DNA from: Ridgeia piscesae
Taxonomy: Eukaryota > Annelida > Polychaeta > Sabellida > Siboglinidae
Assembly (NCBI GenBank): GCA_025642075.2
Contig: JAODUO010001198.1
Span: forward strand, 140,001 to 204,000
Direction of reading: 5' to 3'
DNA length: 64,000 bases
Shown here: positions 12,991 through 26,995 of the stretch, one piece after another
Layout: every line of letters starts with the position of its first letter
Position numbering within the stretch: position 1 is the stretch's first letter
Program-made: the position numbers and the translations under genes
The notes under the pieces: model-generated
What the model was told of the DNA's origin: nothing
Seen by the model: the letters and a program-made list of their open reading frames with translations, nothing else
Database searches by the model: none

Positions 12991-13929
12991 ATGAGCATTA
13001 CCTCGGATGACCAGGTGTTTGGAGACGTGAAAGTCGTTGTCATCAGTGCGCAGATAATCGTGTGTATCGTGACGAACTTACTCGTCATTGTCGTGATTGC
13101 AAGACACGAGGAACTGCGCCAAGACCGCACGACGATGTTCGTGTTGTCGCTGTCGGTGTCCGATCTCGCCACGGGATGTCTGGTCATGCCAATCAATGCC
13201 GCTGTCTGCTCGAAGGCGACCCCATCTGTACATACCTTCTCCCAGTATCTGCCGAAGATACACTTGTTTCTCAGTTGCTGGTTTGTCTTCAACTCGCTGC
13301 ACTCCCTAAGCTGGGTGGCCGTCACAAAGGCCGTCGCCTTGCTGAAGCCCCTCCGCTTCGAGCAACTGCTGACACGCAACCGCTGCTACGGCATCATCGC
13401 CTTCAACTGGGTCGTCGGCGGTGCACTGGCCGCTACCCGGCTCGCGATGGAAGTAACGTGGCACTTGAAAGTCTGCGTATCCGGACTTTCCGCAAACAAC
13501 TCAGAACATACTGGATTAGCTGTATTCACACACATCGTGTCGTTCGTGGTTCCGCGGATTGTCCTTGTCGTCGCGACGGTGAGAATATTCTTTGTCGTTC
13601 TGCGAACTCACAGTCGAATAACCGCGCAGCAGCAGTCGGTTGTAACCGGAAGCTCGCGACTAGTGACACTGAAGGCGATCCGCTCCGCCAGAAATGTACT
13701 CGTCATTTGTTTCGTAGCTATCGCACTTACAGCACCCCTTTTCATAGTTTGGATTTTGCGGTCGACTTTACACCGTCGAGTAGCAACAGCTGTTACCTTC
13801 ACCGCTACGTGGCTGTTCAATTGCAATGCGTTCATGAACAGCTCGCTGTACCTCACACTGTTCCGCTCAATGCGACATAAGACGACACTCACGTTCGTGG
13901 CTGTGTGTGAATTCTTTCGAGGCGCTTAA
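12991..13929 (+). CDS. Intronless rhodopsin-class GPCR, orphan, 312 aa
   Basis: Seven hydrophobic segments at about residues 14-37, 48-72, 92-114, 133-153, 177-202, 234-256 and 266-289 fit a class A receptor. Supporting marks: TNLLV in TM1, LSLSVSDLATG in TM2 (LAxAD-like), KPLRF after TM3, Trp140 in TM4, Pro188 in TM5, Pro249 in TM6 and NSSLY (283-287) at the NPxxY place. Deviations: DRY reads TKA (112-114), the CWxP tryptophan is Thr247, NPxxY lacks its Pro, and the N-terminus is only about 13 residues. The TM1-TM2 stretch resembles biogenic-amine-type receptors, but no ligand can be assigned; a lineage-specific chemosensory receptor is one possibility. Single exon, TAA stop. Two damaged copies lie 3.3-4.7 kb away on the other strand. 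Confidence 0.85.
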   Translation: MSITSDDQVFGDVKVVVISAQIIVCIVTNLLVIVVIARHEELRQDRTTMFVLSLSVSDLATGCLVMPINAAVCSKATPSVHTFSQYLPKIHLFLSCWFVFNSLHSLSWVAVTKAVALLKPLRFEQLLTRNRCYGIIAFNWVVGGALAATRLAMEVTWHLKVCVSGLSANNSEHTGLAVFTHIVSFVVPRIVLVVATVRIFFVVLRTHSRITAQQQSVVTGSSRLVTLKAIRSARNVLVICFVAIALTAPLFIVWILRSTLHRRVATAVTFTATWLFNCNAFMNSSLYLTLFRSMRHKTTLTFVAVCEFFRGA

Positions 13930-15094
13930 TGTTTCTCGTTGTTGCCTCGACAAGGAACTACCAGATCACGTCACCAACGTGTGTCCATTCCACGGCGGTC
14001 ACAACAGACGCACAGGACAATAACGACCCGAAAATGATTCCTATTCGTTCGACTTCAACCGTGGTTTGCTGGCAAAACGTGAAAAGATAATCAAACAAGG
14101 CGGTGTTACGAACGAACGAAAGAACGAACGAACGAAAATAGCGTGTTATCGGACCGCTAAACAAAGTCTAAATGTGTAGTTTCAAGTTAACGTATAAGAA
14201 GAGACACTTTGCTGGTTAAATACACTGTACGTATGGTATAAAATTTGGCACTCTATATTAGGAACTGTGTACATACCTCGTGACTCGTGGGATCACGTTT
14301 AGCTGGCACCATCTTGTTAAAGGGAGACGTCAAAAAGCCACCAAGTTCGACAGTAACAAACGTCGGTGCCAGCACAGAAGGATCGGCTTGGTGATTAAGT
14401 CATACAAAGGCTTACGGGTTGAAGGAGACCTTGTAATGTCACTAGATTCGAGTAAGGATCTCAACATATTTCCATACATAATAGTCAGTAGGGGCCTAAT
14501 ACGCCGTCACTGTGTGCAGCAGGGCGTGTGTATCCATGATCTTTGCAATGAACACTGTTGACATTTTACAATGATCGGAACATTACGACACCTATGGAGT
14601 CGGCGTTTGCCTTAAATTGCATAATAAAATGTCTGCCGAGTATCATAGTCTACATAGCCTCTACGTGAGACTGCGTGTTCTCCATCTCGTGCTGTGCCTG
14701 TATTCATTAGCATCACTCCATCAGTTCCATTTAGTTGTTATAAGGAGAGCAATTTTCCTATTTGCTGCATGCATCGATTCTAATGCTTAAGCCAATGGCT
14801 TGTTTTAATCTCTCCGGAACATATGCTCAGTCCGTATACATCTTCTTTTGTACTTCCACGTACGCTAGTATCGGTCGCCTTAGATTCTGCCGTTTGCTTA
14901 AAAGTAACAAGTGTACTTGTTTTAATAAAACAATACCCTTTTTAATATTAAAATAATTTACCTGCAATAGAACAACGCACGCACGAACGCGGTGAACCAC
15001 TTGCGACACAAAGAAAAGGTACGTGGTTTCAAACACAGAAACGGACCCAATATGATGAAACGATTGGTGGAGTAAGACAACTGAGAACGTTGCC
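13930..15094. other. Intergenic, GPCR 3' flank
   Basis: Contains a short GAAC/GAAA tetranucleotide stretch (about 14112-14137). No coding region is recognised. The intact receptor and Myo1b probably converge here tail to tail. Confidence 0.5.
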
Positions 15095-16157
15095 AGCAAT
15101 AACACAGTTACATGTTTATTTATTACAAAAATATGTTACACTTTACATACATTCCATTATAAAATAACCTTGACATTACAAGAATAATTGGAGTTACGGC
15201 GTCTCATTTAATAAACTGACATGAGCAGACATGGGGTAATCATAATTTACAATATGTTTGTTGTATCAATCTATAATTTGTTTGCGACATAAAACGATAG
15301 CTTTCATTTGGGACAGCAAAAACTGTCCAGCTCAGCCATTGGAACAGGTGGCTGATCGAACAAAGTTGCCGGATTTACATATTAACCAATATAATTGAAC
15401 TGATTATTATTCCTAAATGAACTGTAGTTAATCAATTGAAAATTATCCCATGTCTGCATACATGTGAATAACACTTAATAAGGCGCTTAGTTTTTGGCAG
15501 TACATTTCTGTTTTAACAAACTCAGTGCGATCTAGGCTAACATTTCTCGCCCACACCACAGAACTGTAGCAGAATTATTACTACAGTATAAACAATGAAT
15601 GAATTTCTAACTTCTAGTGGCACATCAAATGTTCTGGAAGACTGATAAGACAAACGGGGCAATGGCTTATAAACGTACCCTTTAAAAGTAACCAACAATT
15701 AACATCACATTGTGAAACATCGACAATAAATTCACGAATAGTACGACATGTAAAATTACAGTCTGGATAACTGCTCTTACATAATATAAAGCAAGCCAAC
15801 TGCACAGTGGATCCGTTCTCTCCTGGTTACTCCACGTGTTACCTTCGCAGTGTCAAATGGTGCAAGGGAAAAGACCTAATGCGACCCGTGCTGTTAATAA
15901 ATAGCGATAAATACATACTTTCCTATACAACACTGTCACGTCATCTCATGCATATACACTATGTTTCAGTTAGTAATATAAAGTTCATAGAAATGCTTAA
16001 ATACATGTCATGGCGAAATGTTTGTGTTGGCAGGTCCTGCGTTGTAAGAGTGATTATTAGTACAAACGTTAGCCTCACTCCGATCACCACGGCCACGGTT
16101 TCCTAGTGAAACATGTCGCACTTCTTAGTGTTAATGAAGCAACACATAAGGCGATAT

Positions 16158-16212
<55 letters not shown>

Positions 16213-17491
16213 GTTATATAATGTATATATTTTATAGTATATATTTAAAATATATCTATATGTATATATAAATATACACACGTATACATATATAACATAT
16301 ATGTATATATAAATATACACGTATATATATATATAAAACATATATAATACATATATATATATATATATATTTCTTTTCTATATGTCATTCGTCTTGTAGT
16401 TGAGCGAATGCATTTGGAAGAACTATGAATGTACCCAATACCAAGACTTCTTTGCATATCGGCTAGAATGATAACTTATTCACCAAACTCGTAGATTCAC
16501 ACCCTTAAGATGTTTTTCACACATCATAACCAGCAGTGTAAATCTGTCTAAACCATAAAACCGAGTAGTCTCCACCCACAACTGGGCAGAAAGAAACAGT
16601 GGCCTTGTCCCTGCAAGGTTTTATACATGAACTAGTGGTCAGTATTTATAATACATAGAAATAACTTGACACATTTAGCCTAGATAAACCACCGAATGTT
16701 GTACCGTGTTTCATTTGTAAAATGACTCGATAAGCGTACAAATCTATATACACTGTATATATTATCGGTCATAAAGTCATGTTGTTGGGTATAAACTCCA
16801 TTCCAATATCATGACTTACCGAAATGTGATTTATCTGTTTAATGAGCTACAGTTTTTAAATGCAACAGTTGTTCTATCAATATTGACCTAATCATTAAGC
16901 TTTCAGTGTAAACATGATAAACTGTCAATGTATTTACATCAAACAGGTATTGATCAAAATTAAATAAACAAATTTTTACTGATTTAAAACACATTGAGAT
17001 TGTCAACTTGCAAGAACAGACATGCCAGTTGTTTTGCACAAAACATGGTTTCGTGGTAAAAACTATCAAACTTTCTACATTTATGAACAAAACTGTGGTC
17101 ACACCTTGAATATATAAAGTGCAGTGAATCTTTAATCTAAACAGCAATAGTTATAATTCCACATCTCAGTAACTGTTCATACGAGCTTGGAAAACAATCA
17201 ACTATCTGTCATTAATATTGTGCAGATGGCAAAATGTCAACAAAAACGCTCCCTCCCAATAACTCTTGACCTTTGGCATTTGCTGCTCAATGAATGCTGG
17301 GATAGGTTCATGAACGTTAGAGAGCGTTAAAACTTGGGCAACATTGTGTGCTCACTCCGTGTGTCATACTCCACTTTCTTGTCATTAATTCCAGGATGAA
17401 CGTCACTTTGTGTCGACATCTCGACACATCTCTGGTCAGTGTCACAATCACCGACAGTGTCAACTCAGAAAGAGTCTGCTGACATTTAGGG
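15095..17491 (-). other. Probable 3' UTR of Myo1b with candidate poly(A) signal
   Basis: No coding potential is seen after the stop. The first good minus-strand AATAAA-type signal reads AATAAATAAAC at about 15116-15125, which would give a 2.4-kb 3' UTR containing a TA array (16158-16371). Nearer weak signals cannot be excluded. No other gene is seen in this stretch. Confidence 0.35.
16158..16371. repeat. TA microsatellite, interrupted
   Basis: TA runs with TACACG and ATATGT interruptions, in the probable 3' UTR of Myo1b. Confidence 0.93.
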
Positions 17492-17615
17492 TCAACTCTG
17501 AAGAATGGACATGATGTTGCCGCGGCGCTGGATGGCCACACTGCCCGGCAGGATGTTGGGTACACCGTCCAGAAAACTGACCTCAACACTCTGCTTGTTC
17601 ATGTGGGTGATCACC
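17492..17615 (-). CDS. Myo1b: Myo1b last exon, stop at 17494-17492
   Basis: The codon split with exon 29 is followed by [20 protein letters not shown] to NIMSILQS and TGA. The C-terminus differs from the vertebrate one, which is normal for this family. The intron before it is about 3.4 kb and holds three tandem arrays, one of which starts next to the 3' splice site. Confidence 0.88.
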
Positions 17616-20600
17616 CTGAAACAATATGGTCACATGACAGGTCAAGAGGTGACAACCGATAACAGGGATTCATGAATATGGTCACATGATACAAGGCAAA
17701 AAGCCAAAACAAAACAAAATTCATAATATGTTCACATGACACAGGTCTAGAGGTCAGAAAAAAGAGTTTAGTGAACATGGTCACATGACACAGGTCAAGA
17801 GGTCAGAAAAAAGAGTAGTGAACATTGTCACATGACACAGGTCAAGAGGTCAGTAAAAAGAGATTAGTGAACATGGTCACATGATACAGGTCAAGAGGTC
17901 AGAAAGGAAAATATTGAGTCACCAGCAGTAATTTTAGGCAGTACATTTTTTATATATACACAACAAAGGTTTTCTGCTCTTGTTTAGCCCATACAAATGT
18001 GGTTATTTCGGGTTTAAATATGTAATGTTTAAATAACAAATATCTGCAGTCACTTTAATGAAAGAGACCATCTTATAACTGGTCACCACAAACTGCCTGA
18101 CCAACATTTAGCCTCCAAACCACTGAATGTTTCCATCAAAATGATTGTTTTTGAGACGACAAGAAAAGTGGACAATAACAACACAGAGGCCCTCCACATC
18201 ACACAATGACACAGAGGCCCTCCACATCACACAATGACACAGAGGCCCTCCACATCACACAATGACACAGAGGCCCTCCACATCACACAATGACACAGAG
18301 GCCCTCCACATCACACAATGACACAGAGGCCCTCCACATCACACAATGACACAGAGGCCCTCCACATCACACAATGACACAGAGGCCCTCCACATCACAC
18401 AATGACACAGAGGCCCTCCACATCACACAATGACACAGAGGCCCTCCACATCACACAATGACACACAGGCCCTCCACATCACACAATGACACACAGGCCC
18501 TCCACATCACACAATGACACAGAGGCCCTCCACATCACACAATGACACAGAGGCCCTCCACATCACACAATGACACAGAGGCCCTCCACATCACACAATG
18601 ACACACAGGCCCTCCACATCACACAATGACACACAGGCCCTCCACATCACACAATGACACAGAGGCCCTCCACATCACACAATGACACAGAGGCCCTCCA
18701 CATCACACAATGACACAGAGGCCCTCCACATCACACAATGACACAGAGGCCCTCCACATCACACAATGACACAGAGGCCCTCCACATCACACAATGACAC
18801 AGAGGCCCTCCACATCACACAATGACACACAGGCCCTCCACATCACACAATGACACACAGGCCCTCCACATCACACAATGACACAGAGGCCCTCCACATC
18901 ACACAATGACACAGAGGCCCTCCACATCACACAATGACACAGAGGCCCTCCACTCACACAATGACACAGAGGCCCTCCACTCACACAATGACACAGAGGC
19001 CCTCCACATCACACAATGACACAGAGGCCCTCCACATCACACAATGACACAGAGGCCCTCCACATCACACAATGACACAGAGGCCCTCCACATCACACAA
19101 GACACAGAGGCCCTCCACATCACACAATGACACACAGGCCCTCCACATCACACAATGACACACAGGCCCTCCACATCACACAATGACACAGAGGCCCTCC
19201 ACATCACACAATGACACAGAGGCCCTCCACATCACACAATACACAGAGGCCCTCCACATCACACAATGACACACAGGCCCTCCACATCACACAATGACAC
19301 AAAGGCCCTCCACATCACACAATGACACAGAGGCCCTCCACATCACACAATGACACAAGGCCCTCCACATCACACAATGACACACAGGCCCTCCACATCA
19401 CACAATGACACACAGGCCCTCCACATCACACAATGACACACAGGCCCTCCACATCACACAATGACACACAGGCCCTCCACATCACACAATGACACACAGG
19501 CCCTCCACATCACACAATGACACCCGAGGCCCTCCACATCACACAATGACACCCGAGGCCCTCCACATCACACAATGACACAGAGGCCCTCCACATCACA
19601 CAATGACACAGAGGCCCTCCACATCACACAATGACACAGAGGCCCTCCACATCACACAATGACACAGAGGCCCTCCACATCACACAATGACACAGAGGCC
19701 CTCCACATCACACAATGACACAGAGGCCCTCCACATCACACAATGACACAGAGGCCCTCCACATCACACAATGACACAGAGGCCCTCCACGTCACACAAT
19801 GACACAGAGGCCCTCCACGTCACACAATGACACAGAGGCCCTCCACGTCACACAATGACACAGAGGCCCTCCACATCACACAATGACACAGAGGCCCTCC
19901 ACATCACACAATGACACAGAGGCCCTCCACATCATACAATGACACAGAGGCCCTCCACATCACACAAAGACACAGAGGCCCTCCACATCACATAATGACA
20001 CACATTTACATGAACATTCCAGCTTTAAGAACCACTTAAATTAATTCGGCAGAATTAAATAAGTTTATATTTAAAAATATGATTTTACGACAAAACAACA
20101 GTTGCCAAATGAACAATCCTGTTGTAGTGAGAACTTCCAGTGGGTAGTTTTGCTTTTTTACAAAATTAATTTGAAATCAGTTGAGCAAAAAATCAAACTG
20201 AGGAGACACTTATAAATTGTAATGATCCTGGAACCATGTCACTAAGATAACCATGGAACCATGTCACTAAGATAACCGTGGAACCATGTCACTAAGATAA
20301 CCATGGAACCATGTCACTAAGATAACCATGGAACCATGTCACTAAGATAACCATGGAACCATGTCACTAAGATAACCATGGAACCATGTCACTAAGATAA
20401 CCATGGAACCATGTCACTAAGATAACCATGGAACCATGTCACTAAGATAACCATGGAACCATGTCGCTAAGATAACCATGGAACCATGTCACCAAGATAA
20501 CCATGGAACCATGTCGCTAAGATAACCATGGAACCATGTCGCTAAGATAACCATGGAACCATGTCACTAAGATAACCATGGAACCATGTCACTAAGATAA

Positions 20601-23600
20601 CCATGGAACCATGTCGCTAAGATAACCATGGAACCATGTCACTAAGATAATGAGCTGGCAAGGATGAAACCACCTTGAAACTGTAGCGTGAGTTAAATTC
20701 AAAGAACATTTTCAAAATGCAAATAGCATGTCACCAAGGGCAAGATTTCCATGACACACTAATGGGAGAAGCCCCGGAGTGCCACCTGGTGTTGACAGTT
20801 TTCACTGTTAAGGAGCAAAAAAATTAAAGAGCAAAATATGGCTCATGAGTTAATCTGAATGTTAGTGAAATGGGCCCCAAAGCTTCAATGCCATTGCACA
20901 CATTATAAACAAGGCTTCACGTTATTGTTTATAATTTATATACATTCATGCATCCAGCACACCAATTCTACAGATCAGTAATGATACGTACTTTGTTCCA
21001 AACTGGATCTGTGGTTTCTTGGTATCAGCACCGTCCACCTTGTCAGCGCCCTCTACCTGTAGGAAAAGTTTCGCAACGATTTCGATGACGTGATCACTGC
21101 TGAAGAGGAAGTCCCCCTTCTTCATTCCGTTGCCGCCATTCTCCGGCTGAAGACACAAGGCACACTCACATTTTATAACACTTTATTGTCTGTCTCAAAA
21201 CAGTGGCATTTTTAAACTGAATTTTTTTCTTCACTCCTCCATTGATTAATTAATAAAAAATATTTATAAAAATATACATATAGATATATAATTATAATAA
21301 ACAATATTTAAAAAATAGAAAATAATAATAATAATAACTTATAAAATGTTAATAATAAAATATATTAACATAATAAAGTTAATACAATTTATTTCAAGAT
21401 TTTATTTGTGATTTACAGTGCCCTTAAAATAAAATATACATGCAAACAAACAACATTACTGCATACTATGTTTATTTGTTACAAAATTTACACATGTTAA
21501 AAAGTTCACTTGTATCATTTACAGGTTTCATAGAAAGCATAACCCAGCTGTAACGCAGACAAGGACACTGACTTTGTACGTGTACAATGTTCTAGAGTAG
21601 TCCATTTTGTTTACATTCGCATTGATTTATCAAATATAAAAGATCAAACTGTGAACACAGAGAGAATAAAATAAAAATATCCGAGTATGTTAAATACTTA
21701 CTCTGGTGATGTGGAAGATGACGAGATGGTCATTGAAGGGACTAAGTGAGATGCCGTCCACTTCAGTCATGGGAACACGGTACTTGACCGCTAGACTGTG
21801 GTGGTCCAGTATCAACAGAACGGTGTTGGTCATCACCAGCAACTGTGGCACCATCTGCAGGGAGACAGCAGAACTAACACACACACCAAAAAAGTTAATG
21901 TTTAAATCTTAATGACACAAAGTGTTGCGAGACATACTGTGTAACCTTGCTATTACTGTCACCCTTGGAACTGGGCAGAAGTGACCTGTATAGAGAGGTG
22001 GTTGTATTAGTGGACCTAAGACCAGATTTGACTTTTCTATATAATGTTTCCTCTATTTCCTATTAAATTTGAATAGATAGTAAAAAATGTAGCAGCATTT
22101 TCAACCTGCCCTGGAAAATTCGTGAAAAATTCTAATACCTAATTGTTCTTGTACATGTTGCGTTGTGAAATAAAAGTTACTTACTTAGTTGGGTAATAAG
22201 GAATCTTGTTTTAATAAAATATTCTTCTGTTGAAAATTTTCACGCATGTTCAAGTAATAGATGATCCCTTGAGGGAGCGGGGGTGGATAAGAATGCTACT
22301 GAAAGTTACGGTACCTTGCCGTTTTTCCGGTTCACTTTCATGATGATGTCGGCGAAAGTGAAGTCAGGCGTGTCCCCCATCACTTTCTTCCACTTCTCAT
22401 TCTGATGCAAACTCACGTAGTCTCCTCTGAATGGCTGAGGTACACTGGCAGGAGAACACACTTTGTCACCACTGGGCGCGTTACACATGCAGCTGCAGAA
22501 GTGTGATTGTGTACACGTAGTAGTAAAAGATTTATTTCAAGATGATACAACGTGATTTTCAAGTTATTTCTTGGTGCCATGTTATGTGGTGCATCGCGAT
22601 TTTCAATGGGCCATCATCACCTAACACACTCTTACATATAATAAAGGTTTAGATAACGTATATAGTTCATAATAAATTAACTTAATAACATTTATTATAA
22701 TAAACAAAATTATAAATAACACGTTTCTTCTCAACCACACCATCCTGCCCTGTCTGGGAAGCATTTAGCCATGCTTCAATTAATGCATAAAGACTTCTCC
22801 TATACAAAATCCACTACTATATATAGCCAGGTACTCTTCATACAGCTGAATGAACTGTGGCAATGTAGGAGCAAACTTGCCCAAGGTTCAACCTGGGTTC
22901 TCTTGATTGAGAATCCAATATCCCGCCCACTGCGCTGCTGCACTCCACTAGCCACTGTCCAACAGCTGTAGTGACCACCTACCTCTCGGCATAGTTGGCC
23001 TTCTTGTCCTTGAAGAGGTCGCTGGCCACCAGTTTTTCCTGCAGTTTCTTCTTGGTCACCTTGTCCAGCTGCAGTCTGTACTTCCGACACTGCGAGAAAT
23101 CATTCATGGCTCAGTCACTCAATGAACATTATGAATACTTTAACATCAATCAAGTATATGAAAAATACTGGTTCATGCCTCCAAATTGTTTACAGACTGC
23201 CAGAATATACGTGTCCTTTGGAGCATTGTTATTTGGGGCTTGCTGCATTTTGATCGGTGGGCCATAGAGGTTCACCCTCACACACCAGGGGGCACTGCGC
23301 CACATTATGTCAGTACCGTCACAAATCTCCTCTTTCAACCAGAGCAATGAAACTGACCCCAAGGAGTGTGGTCAGCCTCGGGTCACGTGATATAATTTTG
23401 GGTGATTTCTGCATGCTTGCAATGTTACGAATGCGAATGGGTTATTATGTTGCGATTTCTACCAGTTATTTAACCATCTTCAATTTTATGTGTGTATTTG
23501 CGCTGTTTCCACGGCTGACTCAGCAGTGGCTGGTTCACTCCCACTGCTTGTGGAGATGATCAGCCAGGGGTACTGTAGCGCAGTGCAACGACTCATGGTT

Positions 23601-24423
23601 TGTGAGGATGCAGATATTCAAAGAACACACAAACATAAAACAATCTACAGAAATAGGTGATTAGGTGTGCTTGGCCACAGGACAACACTAAGGTCCTGGG
23701 AACAAAACAAATGAATATGTACTAATTACATAAACAGCTCAAATGGCACTAATTTGTCATTGAAAAATACTGAACTGTAGCCAATAATGGCTAAGACTGA
23801 CATGAATGGCAAATTGTGCTAAAAGGGACACTTTTGAGTAATTCAAGAGGGACAAAAATTATTTCTGGTCAATGGCTAGGTGGCGCCACCCACCCGCCAC
23901 TGGTGGTACATCTGCTTGAGATGTTGGGAGGTTGCCTTGAAGCGGGGCGGGGCGTCGGGCCACGTGTCATCCAGGGGCGATAGGGTGGGCAACTCGCACC
24001 GCAACTTCTCCAAGTACATGAATTTCTGAAATGAAAAGCATCAACACAGTGTAGTCCATCTAATGACAATTTTGATTTCTCTATACATCTCCAGTACCTT
24101 GCAATGTTCTGTTGGCTGGCTGCTTGTGTACGTTGTATGGTGCTCAGACTCACATGGTCTTAAGATGTTTCAATCAAGTGTTTCTTTTTTCATAATATTA
24201 TCGCCAAACTGACCTTCTATTCTGGTGTAGGGTGGATACGGCCAGGGTATTTGTCACCTTCAGTGGTTCTGTCACATTTTGAAATGAGATAGGACCGACA
24301 TTAAGGTGATCTTGGATTCACAAGCGATATAAAGTCTGCAATGCCGAGTGTCTGTTTTAACACCAATTATATCTTACCTGTTCTTACTCCTTTATTGAAT
24401 TCAGCCGTGCTAGTTCCTACACT

Positions 24424-24493
<70 letters not shown>

Positions 24494-24585
24494 GTGTGTC
24501 TCTCTCTCTCTGTCTCTCTGTCTCTCTGTCTCTCTGTCTCTCTGTCTCTCTGTCTCTCTGTCTCTCTTCTCTGTCTCTCTCTATG

Positions 24586-24660
<75 letters not shown>

Positions 24661-26919
24661 GACTACTGATTAGTATGTCAAAAGTTACATCATCATACAT
24701 ATCCATGAGTGGATAAAACTGTAATATGGAGACACCCACCACCAGGTGAATTACATGGCGAATTACACGTTCATCCACTGTCAAGAAACAAACTGGTACC
24801 CACCAGTACTTGCTTCATGAAACGAATAATCTTGGGACCAGCGATTGCACGGAATTTCCGTCTGAACTCCTTGCGTACTTTCCAGCCTCGACAGAATTTC
24901 TGCATGACAATCGCTGCCACCAGGCGACGCTTCTCTTCTCGCAACTGTCGCAACAGTTTCCTCGCCTGAACAACGAAACATTCAAATTGGTGAAATGCTC
25001 AGTAATTATCAAAATCAATGTAATACATATCAAGCACGATTATCTCAATGATCATGATCACATAAATTGCTTAGGTAAGTGTAAAACAGTTTCTGAATAC
25101 AAACACAACGGCATACAAGAAACTTCTTTATTCGAAGAAAAATCACATGGAATTTCCGACTGAACTCATTGCGTACTTTCCAGCCTCGACAGAATTTCTG
25201 CATGACAATCGTTGCCAACAGGCGGCGCTTCTCTTCTCGCAATTGTCGCAACAGTTTCCTCGCCTGAATAATGGAACATTCAAATTGGTGAAATACATAT
25301 CAAACACGATTATCTCAATGATCATGATCATCACATAAATTGCTTAGGTAAGTGTTTCTGAATACAAACACGTCATACAAGAAATTTCTCTATTCAAAGA
25401 AAAATCGCGTGGATATAAAGTAATCACCAAAGTAAGACATTATGTTTGCTACAAAATATTACTTATACATCCATGAAATATTACTGTCTGCAGAATGTTT
25501 AATGAGATCATATTCAGTACACCAGACACATTAACAAAAGATTGACTGATTCACAGAAATTAAATGTACCAGTATTTTAGTAAACCATATTAATCCATAT
25601 GAAATAGTAGAAAAAAGTGTGAAATGTGGTACTTGGGGAAACCACGCTTGTGATACGTAGCAAACAGCTTAGGGTGAGGAAAATAAGAAACTACCTTCCA
25701 ACCCCGGGCGTAGGAACATATGACAAGGGTCGCAGCACACACTTTCTTGTATCTTTGCCTCGCCTGCAATAAAAAGTCCCAAGTCAAGTGATATCGTAAG
25801 ATAGTATTAATACTTGAGATTGGGGAAATGATAATGTAATTAAACAACAATAACCCACTTTTATGTTCAATAAATATAAATCAACATAAAGACTATTTAT
25901 GAGACTAATAAATAAATTAAAGCTCATAAATAGATGACAGGATCATAATACTTTACATATAACTATCAACAACAAATAACATAATAATACATCCCTAGCC
26001 AGGCTGCTAAAACTTCCCTCAATATTTCTATTTTGTTTCTATCATCACACCAACTAATATTAACCAGGTATTTCTATTACGTGTCAGGTGCTTGACAACG
26101 ACATTACCAAAAATAACTTAACAAACCAATACTGCAAATAAAATGTACAGTTTCACAATATCTATCGACATAACATCATTGACAAAGTAATCATTTCCAA
26201 GAGATAATATGTAAAACAAATTACTGAACACTTCCACCTTTGTTCCTATTCCATGCCTTACCGCGTAGCCTCGATAGAACCGGGCGATGGAGATCTCGGC
26301 TGCCCGTAGACGGAGGTAGCGTTGGCGCTGCTTCCAGCCTCTGTAGATCTTCTGTAGCAACGTCGCCAGGATGTGGATCTTCACCAGCCTCTGTTCCTCC
26401 ATCGCAAACAACTGAAACATGACGGTGAGTTCAGAAACATTTGACGGTGTTTCATTTAAGCTTTTCGCTGTTATTCTGAGGCGTCTGAGGCATCAATTAA
26501 TCTGAATCTGTGTTAGAGATAATAACATCATAATAATGATTGTAGCACTTCTATAGAGCCTATATCTTTGAAAATTCAAGCTCAGAGGCGCAACAAACAA
26601 AATCATTCGGCATAATCGTAAACAGGGACAGGCAAAAGACAAAGTCATCTTTGGAGCATGGAACTGGCAAAAATTCATGATGGAAAAGCAATTTCAAACA
26701 AATATTCTTTGAGTTCTCTACGAAAGGTGGCTATAGTTTCAGAAGATTTAATTGTAACAGATCAGCAGAAACTCCTCGAGGCCCCCTACACTTTACACTT
26801 TACTGTGTGACAGATCTTTTGTTCCATCAAACACCATCTGAGTTATCTATGAAGTTTGCAGCCATACACAAATAATCTCTATGCAGTAAGTATGCTGCAA
26901 TTAATGTGTAATATATATA

Positions 26920-26995
<76 letters not shown>

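Noticed and set aside
13062..13880. 272-codon second plus frame over the receptor
   Set aside because: Overlaps the seven-transmembrane frame; Arg/Cys-rich with no domain, a shadow of the real gene.
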